Assembly: GCA_028244835.1 (NCBI GenBank)
Contig: JAOKBJ010000003.1
Coordinates: 62,001 to 126,000, forward strand
Direction: 5' to 3'
DNA: 64,000 bases
Source: Methylophilaceae bacterium
Lineage (GTDB): Bacteria; Pseudomonadota; Gammaproteobacteria; Burkholderiales; Methylophilaceae
In this document: positions 48,642 through 56,547 of the stretch, one piece after another
Numbering within the stretch: position 1 is the first letter of the stretch
How the letters are laid out: the number at the start of each line of letters is the position of its first letter
Notes under the pieces: generated by a model
What the model was told of the DNA's origin: nothing
What the model saw: only the letters and a program-made list of their open reading frames with translations
Database searches by the model: none
Program-made: the position numbers and the translations under genes

Positions 48642-48800
48642 TTAAGGTAAGTAAACTTCTGATCCATCACTCGTATGACCTTTACCACCTTGTGATTGAG
48701 AGCTAACGTCATCTGTTGGATGGAAAGCTTTAACTTCTTCTTGTGCAGCACAACCCAACATGAGGAAGCCTAAAATTGTGATTAATAATAATTTATTCAT
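48642..48800 (-). CDS. Small repeat lipoprotein, one-repeat form
   Basis: A 52-aa lipoprotein, too short for common gene callers. The signal peptide has lipobox LMLGC (Cys17), then AAQEEVKAFHPTDDVSSQSQ, a Gly-Lys-Gly turn and SDGSEVYLP. It is a paralogue of the gene just downstream, with one repeat in place of two. CAGGAG lies 8 nt before the ATG. The two genes share strand and leader and are about 50 bp apart. Role unknown; not similar to the entericidin or Lpp types I know. Confidence 0.75.
   Translation of the reverse strand: MNKLLLITILGFLMLGCAAQEEVKAFHPTDDVSSQSQGGKGHTSDGSEVYLP
48655..48735. repeat. 81-bp direct repeat, copy 2
   Basis: Identical to 48342-48422. The perfect identity, against the diverged third copy, points to a recent duplication or gene conversion between the two lipoprotein genes. 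Confidence 0.9.
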
Positions 48801-48832
48801 TAACTACTCCTGTTTAGTTTAAATATAATTAC

Positions 48833-48908
48833 GTTCGATAACGAACCTTAAAGTTTAATCTTTTCATTCGTTACCTTCTACTGTGTCAATTTTATGGCAC
48901 TGTGTCAA
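48833..48908 (-). promoter_or_regulatory. Candidate promoter/operator region of the lipoprotein genes
   Basis: It contains a 14-bp hairpin-type palindrome (GTTCG, ATAA, CGAAC) at 48833-48846 and two copies of ACTGTGTCAA at 48880-48889 and 48899-48908, spaced 19 bp. On the minus strand each repeat reads TTGACA, a consensus -35 box, but no clear -10 follows at 17 bp. Regulation is therefore uncertain. Confidence 0.35.
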
Positions 48909-48916
48909 ATAATAAA

Positions 48917-49831
48917 TTATGCCTTAATTAGATTTATCATTCTTGGTAGCAGCATATGGGCGATAGTTAAACTTGCTAGCACTGGAAAAATAACTAATAA
49001 ATTACTAGGACTATAGTTCCAATCAGTTAAAAAGATAAGTAAGGTAATCGGCGCAGTAAATAATATCATCCAAAATATATCAGGAACTAATTTAAAATTC
49101 AAAATTAATATAGCCCTCAAACCATGAAGTCCACAAAAATAGAGCGTAAACCATAAAAGTGGCTCTAAGTAGTATGCCAATACAATTAAAAGCAGTAGTT
49201 CTAATATAGTTAATTTAAACGTAATATTATTATCCTTGTTATGGGATAACCTAAAAAATAAATTACCAATCAAAATAAAAATAGTAAAAACCGTAAATAC
49301 TCTTATTACCTCATAAATTTCAGCATTAATGTTCGTTAATGTTAAAGCATAAAATAAATCATTAACTGAAATGGGTTTAAAAAGAATTGGTAAAAATGTC
49401 ATAGTAAAGCCCCAACAGATCTTCGGGATTAAACTTACACTAGGTATAAAGCTTAAGTCAGATAAGCCAAAATGAATACATGATAAGAGCAGAAGAAGAA
49501 CTAAGCCAGATATAGGGGAATAGAGCCAAAAAGTTGCTCCAAAAAAAACTAAAAGGGAATATAAGCCATACAACTTGAATCTAGAGCTATTACTTCTTGA
49601 ATGCTCCCAAATTATCTTACCGTCCATTGCTCCATGAGCTATACCAAAGGTTCCAACTAGAAAAATAGAGACAAAAATAATACCGCTACTAGTTATAATA
49701 TTTTCGTAATTAATAGGTGACCCGAATACAATTAAATCAAAAAATGAGATTTTTGAAGTTACGCAACCAAAAAATATTGCTAAAGAAAAGAGGATAAAAA
49801 ATATTTGATGTTTATTTACTTTAGATATCAT
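48917..49831 (-). CDS. blh: Beta-carotene 15,15'-dioxygenase (Brp/Blh family)
   Basis: It cleaves beta-carotene into two retinal molecules, the chromophore of the rhodopsin at 55145. The 304-aa protein is a polytopic membrane protein with several hydrophobic helices. Conserved His residues of the iron site are visible in GIAHGAMDGKIIW (near residue 61), SCIHFGLSD (near 117), CGLHGLRAIL (near 230) and IAHMLLPRM near the end. It is the last gene of the crt run and overlaps crtY by four bases. Confidence 0.92.
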   Translation of the reverse strand: MISKVNKHQIFFILFSLAIFFGCVTSKISFFDLIVFGSPINYENIITSSGIIFVSIFLVGTFGIAHGAMDGKIIWEHSRSNSSRFKLYGLYSLLVFFGATFWLYSPISGLVLLLLLSCIHFGLSDLSFIPSVSLIPKICWGFTMTFLPILFKPISVNDLFYALTLTNINAEIYEVIRVFTVFTIFILIGNLFFRLSHNKDNNITFKLTILELLLLIVLAYYLEPLLWFTLYFCGLHGLRAILILNFKLVPDIFWMILFTAPITLLIFLTDWNYSPSNLLVIFPVLASLTIAHMLLPRMINLIKA

Positions 49832-50952
49832 TTTTTAAATAGGCCTTTTAACATTATTTTTTTAGGCATACTTAATAATATATTTAATAAATCATATGTT
49901 GAAGCTTCATCCGATAAGAATTTAATAAGAGAAGACATATTAGCTTTACTAAAAAGCGTCATAAAAAGATAAGGGCCTTTTTCTGGGAAATTATAGATGA
50001 CATTTAGAAAAATTCTATCTAGCCAATTTAATAAAGGATTAGGTTGATATTTATATTGATATAAATTGTTATTGGTTATCTTTCTAGGTTTTAGTTTTAA
50101 TATCCAGTTAGCTACCCTTCTCATAGAGTATCCTGAAGAAGCCCTTACCATTCCTGCACTGGTACCAATTTTCAATATACCTCTTTCATCGTCAGGACTT
50201 ATAATCGCCATAGGGATAATTGCTTTTTCTTTTCTCTTGACTGTGTATGCTTCATATTTTTTAAGTTGTATTTGGTGTCTCTTTTCTATACTTTTTAAAT
50301 TTGGAGATGATGAAAAAACTGTAGTTTCAATAAGTGCTCTTTTACTTGAAAAAGGAAGTAAATAAGTAAATTCAATTTCATTTTTATTTTTTTTAAACGA
50401 CATCAACATAGCTTCATTTTTATTCCATGTTGCCTTTTTAAGCTCAATCTCATGGCCAATAAAAGCTTGCTTAACAAATACTGATTTAACCTCATGTTCT
50501 TTAAAATTGATTCGGCTATCAATAATAAATTTTCCATAGTAAGTTTGATTAATTGTCTTTATTTCATGGACATTATTTTTATAAGTTATTTTTTTTACTT
50601 TTTGATTATTAATGACTGTAATTTTACTTTTGCAAACTTTAAGTAATTTTTTTAGTGTCTCTTTACCATCAAAGCAAACATATCTATAAGGAGTAACATC
50701 TTTGATGATTAATTTATTGCCATCTTGGATAGATATTTTTTCCCATACCTTCTTTGGTCTTAATTTAAAACTATTAATAATACTTTTCAGGCCAGGTCCT
50801 TCCCATGCACAAAAGGTTTGGTCCTCTTGTATTGATTTTTTTTGCTCTAAAAGAAGAATTGATTGCCTGTTAAATTTTTTTATATATTGGCTTAAAAACA
50901 TTAAGCTTGATAAACCTGCACCAATAACTATTAAGTCATATGTTTTTTTCAT
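49828..50952 (-). CDS. crtY: Lycopene beta-cyclase, CrtY type
   Basis: It closes both ends of lycopene to give beta-carotene. The 374-aa flavoprotein begins with a dinucleotide-binding motif (LIVIGAGLSSLMFLSQYI), followed by EDQTFCAWEGPG, FIDSR in the GKFIIDSRI segment, and GTSAGMVRASSGYSMRRVA near residue 260, typical of CrtY. It overlaps crtB by four bases. Membrane-associated. Confidence 0.9.
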   Translation of the reverse strand: MKKTYDLIVIGAGLSSLMFLSQYIKKFNRQSILLLEQKKSIQEDQTFCAWEGPGLKSIINSFKLRPKKVWEKISIQDGNKLIIKDVTPYRYVCFDGKETLKKLLKVCKSKITVINNQKVKKITYKNNVHEIKTINQTYYGKFIIDSRINFKEHEVKSVFVKQAFIGHEIELKKATWNKNEAMLMSFKKNKNEIEFTYLLPFSSKRALIETTVFSSSPNLKSIEKRHQIQLKKYEAYTVKRKEKAIIPMAIISPDDERGILKIGTSAGMVRASSGYSMRRVANWILKLKPRKITNNNLYQYKYQPNPLLNWLDRIFLNVIYNFPEKGPYLFMTLFSKANMSSLIKFLSDEASTYDLLNILLSMPKKIMLKGLFKK

Positions 50953-51836
50953 TTTAAATGGGTATCGGGAAGTTTTAATAAAGACTGATGAAGATGTTGG
51001 TCATGTAATTTAATATAAAAATGTTTCTTCAATTGAAAAAGAGCTTTAAATGTAATAGCTATTTTATGCAATTTACTTATATACACTCTAGGGGCTTGAT
51101 ATGATATTTTATTTTTTATAATACTTTCACCAATGGCCTGATAAAGCTTGGCAGCAACAATTACCGCCCTAGAAGTTTTTGATGGTAAATGGCTAATTCC
51201 GTTCATAGCACTCTTATAATATTCATCCGCATCTTTAAGAAGATTATTTCTTGCACTATTAATAATTCTTTTATCATTATCTGAAGGTTTTTTAAATTTC
51301 TCAATAGATAAATTATTTACCATATTTTTTGGTAAATATATTCTACCCATTTTGGCATCTTCCATTATATCTCTGCAAATATTAGTTAACTGCATCGCAA
51401 TACCAAGGTCAATGGCATAGTATTTTAATTCTTTATTTTTTATTCCTATAACATCACACACCATTAAACCAACACTGCCTGCAACTTGATAGCAGTAAAC
51501 AAGTAACTGATCTATATTTTTTGGTTGTTTATAATTTAAATCGCCTACTTGCCCCTTAAGGAATTCTTTAACAATAATTTCTCTTGGCAGAGCCTTGCTT
51601 TTAAAACCTTCAAACTCATTAAATGCTTTATGATATTCATTTTTTTTCCAAATATCAGGCAAAGAAAATACTTTTTTCAAATTTTTTTTATTACCTTTCT
51701 TATCCACCAAGTCATCCAAACGACGACAAAAGGCATAGACAGCATATAAAAGAGAGGCGATTTCTTTTTCTAAAAACCACGTGGCCCAAAAAAAAGTTTT
51801 TCCGTGTTTTCGCATTACATTTGAATAATTTTTCAT
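50949..51836 (-). CDS. crtB: Phytoene synthase
   Basis: It condenses two geranylgeranyl diphosphates to phytoene. The 295-aa protein has the first Asp-rich motif DDLVD at 41-45 (in AFCRRLDDLVD) and the second in LTNICRDIMEDAKMGRIYLP near residue 155. Both metal-binding motifs are intact. It overlaps crtI by four bases. Confidence 0.93.
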   Translation of the reverse strand: MKNYSNVMRKHGKTFFWATWFLEKEIASLLYAVYAFCRRLDDLVDKKGNKKNLKKVFSLPDIWKKNEYHKAFNEFEGFKSKALPREIIVKEFLKGQVGDLNYKQPKNIDQLLVYCYQVAGSVGLMVCDVIGIKNKELKYYAIDLGIAMQLTNICRDIMEDAKMGRIYLPKNMVNNLSIEKFKKPSDNDKRIINSARNNLLKDADEYYKSAMNGISHLPSKTSRAVIVAAKLYQAIGESIIKNKISYQAPRVYISKLHKIAITFKALFQLKKHFYIKLHDQHLHQSLLKLPDTHLK

Positions 51837-53299
51837 GGATATATAATCTTTTCAACAACTTTAGCAGAATTAATCACACCAGGCACACCGGCTCCAGGAT
51901 GAGTTCCTGCCCCAACATAAAATAAGTTTTTATATCTATCATCTTGATTGTGAGTTCTAAACCATGCTGACTGAGATAAGATAGGTGCAATTGAGAAACC
52001 GCTACCAAATGGAGTCCTATAATCCTTCTTAAAATCTTTAGGTGTCATTGAAAAAACTTCTCTGGCATTTTTAACGATACCGGGCATGATTGTTTTATCA
52101 AGCTCATCTAATATTTTTTTAGAAAATGACTCTTTAAGCTCATCCCAATTTTGATTTCCTTTCAAATTTGGAACTGGGACAAGAGCATAATAACTGTCTT
52201 GATTTTTTGGTGCAAATGATGGATCTGTTCGTGTAGGTCTATGCAAATAAATTGAAAAGTCATCTGCCAAATGATGGTAATCAAAGATATCTTTTAGAAG
52301 CTCTTTATATCTCGGCCCCATCCAAATGGTATGATGAGCGATGTTTTTATAAGCTTTCACTGAGCCAAAAAATAATACAAATAACCCCATTGAGTGTTTG
52401 GCATACTTTTTTATCAAGGAATTATGAAATGAAATCTTTTCATTTTTTAATAATTCGCTAGATACTTGAATTGGATCTGCATTACTGACAATGTAATCAA
52501 AAGCCTGACTTTTGCCATTTTTAAAATTAACCCTCGTTATTACCTTTCCTGATGTTGAAAAACTACTAACATCAGAGTTGTAGTTTATTTTTATACCATT
52601 ACGGATCATTAGATTTTCTAACTCTGATACTAACTTACCTGTCCCACCCATACAAAAATAAATACCCCATTTCTGCTCTAAAGCATGAATTAACGAGTAT
52701 ATTGAAGAAGTCTTAAAAGGGTTTCCTCCAACTAATAATGGCTGTATTGAAAATGCTTGTCTTAGATTGGGATGCTTTAAATGCCTAGACACAAAACTAT
52801 AAACTGACTCATAACCTCGCATTCTAAGTATTGCTGGTGCATAACGAATCATGGTCAATATGCTGTTAAAAGGATGGCCTGCTAATTTTTCATAACCAAG
52901 CTTAAATATTGCTTCTGACTCTTTCAACATCTTTAAATAACCTTTGACATCTTCAGGAGATATTTTTTTTATTTGATCGAGCATCTTTTCTCTATTTGGA
53001 CCATAATCAAACTCAGTTTGATCATTAAAGTGAAATCTATACCAAGGATCAAGCGGCTTAAACTCCAAAAAGTTTTCTAAATCTTCTCCTAACAAGCTAA
53101 ATAACTCATAAAATAAGTTAGGTGCTGTTATTACAGTGGGTCCCGCATCATGAATATAATCTTTTCTTTGAAATACTTGAGCTCTTCCACCTAATTTATT
53201 CAGCCTTTCATATATAGTTACTTGATTCCCCCTTGCTCGTAACCTTATTGCTGCTGCAATCCCTCCAAAACCCCCGCCAATAATTGCAATTTTTCTCAT
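51833..53299 (-). CDS. crtI: Phytoene desaturase, CrtI type
   Basis: It adds four double bonds to phytoene to give lycopene. The 488-aa FAD enzyme has the N-terminal motif IAIIGGGFGGIAAAIRLRARG, YERLNKLGGRAQVF, and the C-terminal signature NLFYVGAGTHPGAGVPGVINSAK. Length is normal for the bacterial four-step type. Overlaps crtE and crtB by four bases each, so crtEIBY-blh is one tightly coupled operon. Confidence 0.95.
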   Translation of the reverse strand: MRKIAIIGGGFGGIAAAIRLRARGNQVTIYERLNKLGGRAQVFQRKDYIHDAGPTVITAPNLFYELFSLLGEDLENFLEFKPLDPWYRFHFNDQTEFDYGPNREKMLDQIKKISPEDVKGYLKMLKESEAIFKLGYEKLAGHPFNSILTMIRYAPAILRMRGYESVYSFVSRHLKHPNLRQAFSIQPLLVGGNPFKTSSIYSLIHALEQKWGIYFCMGGTGKLVSELENLMIRNGIKINYNSDVSSFSTSGKVITRVNFKNGKSQAFDYIVSNADPIQVSSELLKNEKISFHNSLIKKYAKHSMGLFVLFFGSVKAYKNIAHHTIWMGPRYKELLKDIFDYHHLADDFSIYLHRPTRTDPSFAPKNQDSYYALVPVPNLKGNQNWDELKESFSKKILDELDKTIMPGIVKNAREVFSMTPKDFKKDYRTPFGSGFSIAPILSQSAWFRTHNQDDRYKNLFYVGAGTHPGAGVPGVINSAKVVEKIIYP

Positions 53300-54252
53300 A
53301 GTAACTGTAGTCTTTTATTAATTTCATCTTTTAACGATTTAATCACTGGTTGAATAATTATTGGTAATCGATGGATATTCGACATAGCATTAATTAGTAT
53401 TTCACTTATCTCATCCCGAGACTCGTCAAAGTCCTTTCTCGAAATTAAGTTACCTAGCTTCTTTGGTTCATTTATTATTTTTTTCTTCTTAGCATTTGAT
53501 AGATTTTTTAAAATTTTTATTGCCATTAAATTTGGGCGCCCTTTAAGTAGGTCAGATGATGCTTCCTGCTCACTACCAATAATATTTTCAATATCATTTA
53601 GATATTGATAGGCAAGCCCGAGTTCGTTAGAAATTTCTTTCAAAGCCGAACATTCATCTTCAGTTAGCTCTTTGCATTGAAACATACCCATTATAGGCAT
53701 TGCAATTAGAGGTGCCGTTTTTTCGATTGCTATTTTTCTTAACTGGGTATCATTAATATCTAGATGGTTAAAACTTACATCTAATGATTGTCCAAAAATA
53801 ATCTCTTTCACTGAGCATGATAAAAGTTTTAATAGTATATTTTGATGCCAGCCTTGCTCTATTTCAGTCAACTTCCTAAATGATTCAGCGATTAAATAAT
53901 CACCAGTACAAACAGCTGCAGGAATTCCAAACTCTTTCCATAAAGATGTTTTCCCTCGCCTTGTTAAATCGCCATCACAGATATCATCATGTAAAAGAGA
54001 GGCACTATGGATTAATTCGCATACCACTGCCCATTTGATATAAGTTTGACTTGATAAACCCAAAAGTCCTCCAGAAGCTAATGCTAGCCTAGCTCTAATC
54101 CACTTTCCTTTTGAATTATTATGATGTCTTAACCAATCAGAAATGAAGTTTTCTTGTACCTCAAAACTTTGAGAAAATTCTTGCTTAACAACATCAAGAA
54201 ATTCATCTGCTTCTGGTGGAACAAAAGATTGATTCAAATATTTTTTTTTCAT
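53296..54252 (-). CDS. crtE: Geranylgeranyl diphosphate synthase-like polyprenyl synthetase
   Basis: It makes the C20 diphosphate used by CrtB. In the 318-aa protein the first Asp-rich motif is intact (LLHDDICDGDLTRRGK, DDICD at 89-93). The second motif, usually DDxxD, reads NDIEN (219-223, in LAYQYLNDIEN), so two of three Asp are changed. Other features (KGKWIRARL near 48, KTAPLI near 178, GQ motif) are present. Activity is likely since the rest of the pathway is complete, but the altered motif is worth note. A short AT-rich gap of 67 bp separates it from the rhodopsin-like gene. Confidence 0.87.
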   Translation of the reverse strand: MKKKYLNQSFVPPEADEFLDVVKQEFSQSFEVQENFISDWLRHHNNSKGKWIRARLALASGGLLGLSSQTYIKWAVVCELIHSASLLHDDICDGDLTRRGKTSLWKEFGIPAAVCTGDYLIAESFRKLTEIEQGWHQNILLKLLSCSVKEIIFGQSLDVSFNHLDINDTQLRKIAIEKTAPLIAMPIMGMFQCKELTEDECSALKEISNELGLAYQYLNDIENIIGSEQEASSDLLKGRPNLMAIKILKNLSNAKKKKIINEPKKLGNLISRKDFDESRDEISEILINAMSNIHRLPIIIQPVIKSLKDEINKRLQLL

Positions 54253-54319
54253 AATTACTATTTAACCATAAAAAATTGTGCAGAATTAGCACACTTTCTA
54301 ATCACAAATTTAAAGCGAA

Positions 54320-55057
54320 TTAAGCACCCACATCTGATTTACGTTGAGCAATCATATAAATCATTACCCCGAAAATTCCAATTGATAATACATCAGCTAA
54401 TGTATAGCCTACTTGAATTCCCACGTAAGAAGCTTCTTGGTTAAACATTGGGAATAAATATATGATTGGATAAAAAGCCCATGAAACAATAAGTAACCAT
54501 CTTGTATTACTTATCAAATTTTGAACGCTTTTTGGTTGCTTTAAAATTAAAGGTGTTAAAGCTATTACTAGATTATAAAGAATGTATGAAAATGGAATCA
54601 TCGCTAGCAACCAATAGACCCATCGATCACCTAGCTGGCTAAAAGTAACTGACCCTTCTCCAAGATAGCCCAATAGAACCATGACTATTGCTGCCAATAC
54701 TAACTTCATACCCCTAGAATAAGTTTCTTCTTTGCTTAAGCGCATCACAAGTACTAATTGAAGTAATAACAAGGGTACGGTCAATAGCCAACTGAGATAT
54801 CGGTAAGTAACATCAAAACGAATACCAGACACCATAACCTCACCATAAATCAAGGTATAAGCATTATTGAAGCTTTCAAACATTCTTAAGTGATGATAGA
54901 AAGCAATTAGACAAACTAAGCCAGACAATGTAAGGGCTGTTTTATATGCAGGAGCTACTTGAGAGCGCTGTGCAAAAAAGAAAACTGTACTTGCACCAAA
55001 GGCTGCTATAGCAAAAGACAGTGAGTTATATATTAAGTTGAAATCTACTACTTCCAT
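54320..55057 (-). CDS. Rhodopsin-family seven-helix protein lacking the retinal-binding lysine
   Basis: A 245-aa type I rhodopsin homologue, nearest in feel to the xanthorhodopsin group. Seven hydrophobic helices are visible. Helix C reads RYLSWLLTVPLLLLQ (86-100): Arg86, Trp90, Thr93 and Pro95 are kept, but the proton acceptor Asp is Ser89 and the donor position is Gln100. Helix F keeps WAFYP (193-197). Helix G reads TLADVLSIGIFG: Asp222 is kept but the Schiff-base Lys is Ile226 (codon ATT, frame checked). It cannot bind retinal covalently in the usual way. It has TAGGAGA before the ATG and lies between the proteorhodopsin and crtE. Function unknown. Confidence 0.93.
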   Translation of the reverse strand: MEVVDFNLIYNSLSFAIAAFGASTVFFFAQRSQVAPAYKTALTLSGLVCLIAFYHHLRMFESFNNAYTLIYGEVMVSGIRFDVTYRYLSWLLTVPLLLLQLVLVMRLSKEETYSRGMKLVLAAIVMVLLGYLGEGSVTFSQLGDRWVYWLLAMIPFSYILYNLVIALTPLILKQPKSVQNLISNTRWLLIVSWAFYPIIYLFPMFNQEASYVGIQVGYTLADVLSIGIFGVMIYMIAQRKSDVGA

Positions 55058-55081
55058 CTTATCTCCTAATTTTTTACCTTT

Positions 55082-55112
55082 AAAAAAAAACGCGCCATTA
55101 CTGACGCGTTTT
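55082..55112 (-). terminator. Terminator between proteorhodopsin and the lysine-less rhodopsin gene
   Basis: In the minus direction AAAACGCG, ten-base loop, CGCGTTTT with a further T tract (nine T), 33 bp after the proteorhodopsin stop. It would make proteorhodopsin mRNA more abundant than that of the genes behind it, which depend on readthrough or an internal promoter. Confidence 0.85.
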
Positions 55113-55144
55113 CTTAATTACTTATTCAAGAACCAAAGCTTATA

Positions 55145-55825
55145 TTAAGCTTTCGAACCTGATGTTGCTGCTGCCCAGATAACTACACCAAACGCAATCT
55201 TATTAACAAAGTCAGCTAAGTTATAGACTAAATTTAATGTATTCACATCTGCTGATCCACTATAGCCAAGCCAGTATCCTATTGGATATATTGCCCAACC
55301 AACAGTAACAATAAGTCTTAAAGCATTAAATGCTTTTTTACTTGCAGCTGTACCCTTGCTTGCACTAATTTTACTAGCTTCACCTGCGAATATTTCATAG
55401 ATGATATATATCCATGCAATCATACCAATCCAGAAAGCCATGCCAATACCAGCACCACTAACTTCACCAATGTAGCCACCAAGTAGCATAACTACAGAAG
55501 CGATTAATAACCGCCAAAATACTGACATTGCGACAACTGCAATAGCAGCTAATATCAAATAGAACTCAACAATCTGTAAAGGAACTGTTAACAGCCAATC
55601 TACGTATCTAAATACTGTTGGGGACGAGCCTGTTTCTACCCAAATCCCTCTCATATAAAAATAGTGAATTGCTGCTATTCCTGTAACCATTGCAGCAACT
55701 GTAAGTGATGTCTTCCATTTCCCTACAGCTCTATCTCTCTCAACCCAGAAAAAAAATGTTGCAGCTACCATTGCCGCAGATAAAAGCCAAAAGCTTACCC
55801 CGACAAAATCATTTGGATCTAGCAT
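55145..55825 (-). CDS. Proteorhodopsin, blue-absorbing light-driven proton pump
   Basis: A 226-aa seven-helix retinal protein of the inner membrane that pumps protons outward in light. Helix C reads FRYVDWLLTVPLQIVEF: Arg73, acceptor Asp76, Thr80 and donor Glu87, the DTE pattern of proton pumps. His54 in IHYFYMRG is the conserved partner of the acceptor. Gln84 is at the spectral tuning site (105 in the reference protein) and predicts blue absorption. Helix G has Asp205 and the retinal Lys209 (LADFVNKIAFG). AGGAG is before the ATG. A Fur-like site lies 200 bp upstream. Head gene of the retinal cassette. Confidence 0.97.
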   Translation of the reverse strand: MLDPNDFVGVSFWLLSAAMVAATFFFWVERDRAVGKWKTSLTVAAMVTGIAAIHYFYMRGIWVETGSSPTVFRYVDWLLTVPLQIVEFYLILAAIAVVAMSVFWRLLIASVVMLLGGYIGEVSGAGIGMAFWIGMIAWIYIIYEIFAGEASKISASKGTAASKKAFNALRLIVTVGWAIYPIGYWLGYSGSADVNTLNLVYNLADFVNKIAFGVVIWAAATSGSKA

Positions 55826-56024
55826 ATAAAACTCTCCTGTTAATTAAATATAATAGTTTTTAAAAAAAGATTTACTTTAATTTTACTTAGTCAAAATTAA
55901 AATCTTAATAACTTCTTATTCAGAGTTAAATTCTTATAAAGATAAATTAAATTAAATCTTAACAAACACTAACTTATCATTGAAAATGTAATTTGTACAC
56001 TATCAGTAAGCTAATCATAATAGA

Positions 56025-56043
56025 TTTAATGATAATCATTGAA
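56025..56043. promoter_or_regulatory. Fur-box-like operator upstream of proteorhodopsin
   Basis: TTTAATGATAATCATTGAA has a 14-base perfect match to the core of the 19-bp Fur consensus (TAATGATAATCATT). It lies about 200 bp before the proteorhodopsin ATG and 23 bp past the 3' end of tRNA-Pro, both on the minus strand. The gap of about 240 bp (55826-56065) otherwise shows only AT-rich DNA that must hold the rhodopsin promoter. Confidence 0.6.
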
Positions 56044-56065
56044 TGTATGATTAAAATTGGAGAAT

Positions 56066-56142
56066 TGGTCGGAGCGGTGGGATTCGAACTCACGACCCCT
56101 TGCACCCCATGCAAGTGCGCTACCAGGCTGCGCCACGCCCCG
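56066..56142 (-). tRNA. tRNA-Pro (anticodon GGG)
   Basis: 77 nt with encoded CCA. Acceptor stem CGGGGCG / CGCTCCG (one G-T pair), discriminator A, anticodon stem CTTGC / GCAAG around loop ATGGGGT, so the anticodon is GGG. The T arm GTTCGAATC is present. Confidence 0.96.
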
Positions 56143-56150
56143 AATAAAAG

Positions 56151-56543
56151 CTACTTTAAAATTTCCAGAACTTCTTTTAGTTGAGTCTTAAGATTGTTAA
56201 GGTTTTCTGGAGTATCTTTTGCTTGTTGCTCAGCAGAAAGTGGTAATTCAGCTTGGGCTTTCTCAATTTCAATTTTAGAAGTTGTGTCTTTTACAAACTG
56301 TCGATCTGATAACTTAGATTTTGCACCCTGAATCGTAAATCCTTCGAAATATAATAATTGACGAATCTTACGAATTAATAAAATCTCTTCTTGCTGGTAA
56401 TACCTTCTATTACCTCTTCTGGTAACTGGCTGTAGTTGAGAAAATTCTTTTTCCCAATATCTTAAAACATGTGGCTTCAAGTCACAAAGCTTACCTACTT
56501 CTCCAATTGTAAAATACCTCTTTGATGGTATTTGGGGAAGTAT
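56151..56543 (-). CDS. MerR-family regulator, no standard start codon visible
   Basis: A small MerR-type winged-helix protein, as usual just after ihfA. The DNA-binding part is [26 protein letters not shown], then RRGNRRYYQ and a dimerisation helix ([24 protein letters not shown]). The conserved N-terminus starts at or before [10 protein letters not shown], but between the frame's upstream stop (56577-56579) and the first TTG at 56480, which lies inside the recognition region, there is no ATG, GTG or TTG. Candidates are ATA at 56543 (used here), ATT at 56507 with AGAGG upstream, or CTG at 56564. A sequencing error is also possible. Confidence 0.78.
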   Translation of the reverse strand: MLPQIPSKRYFTIGEVGKLCDLKPHVLRYWEKEFSQLQPVTRRGNRRYYQQEEILLIRKIRQLLYFEGFTIQGAKSKLSDRQFVKDTTSKIEIEKAQAELPLSAEQQAKDTPENLNNLKTQLKEVLEILK

Positions 56544-56547
56544 TTTT

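Noticed and set aside
48342..48735. Repeats at the lipoprotein genes as a possible CRISPR array
   Set aside because: The copies are coding, of 81 bp and unequal spacing, with no spacers or cas genes.
54320..55057. Possibility that the missing lysine comes from a frameshift or base error
   Set aside because: The frame is continuous, helix G aligns on both sides (LAD before, FG after), the codon is ATT, and the acceptor Asp is changed as well, which two independent errors would not explain.
55826..56065. A small gene or RNA in the gap upstream of proteorhodopsin
   Set aside because: Only AT-rich DNA, no ribosome binding site with a frame, and no terminator; best read as promoter region with the Fur-like site.
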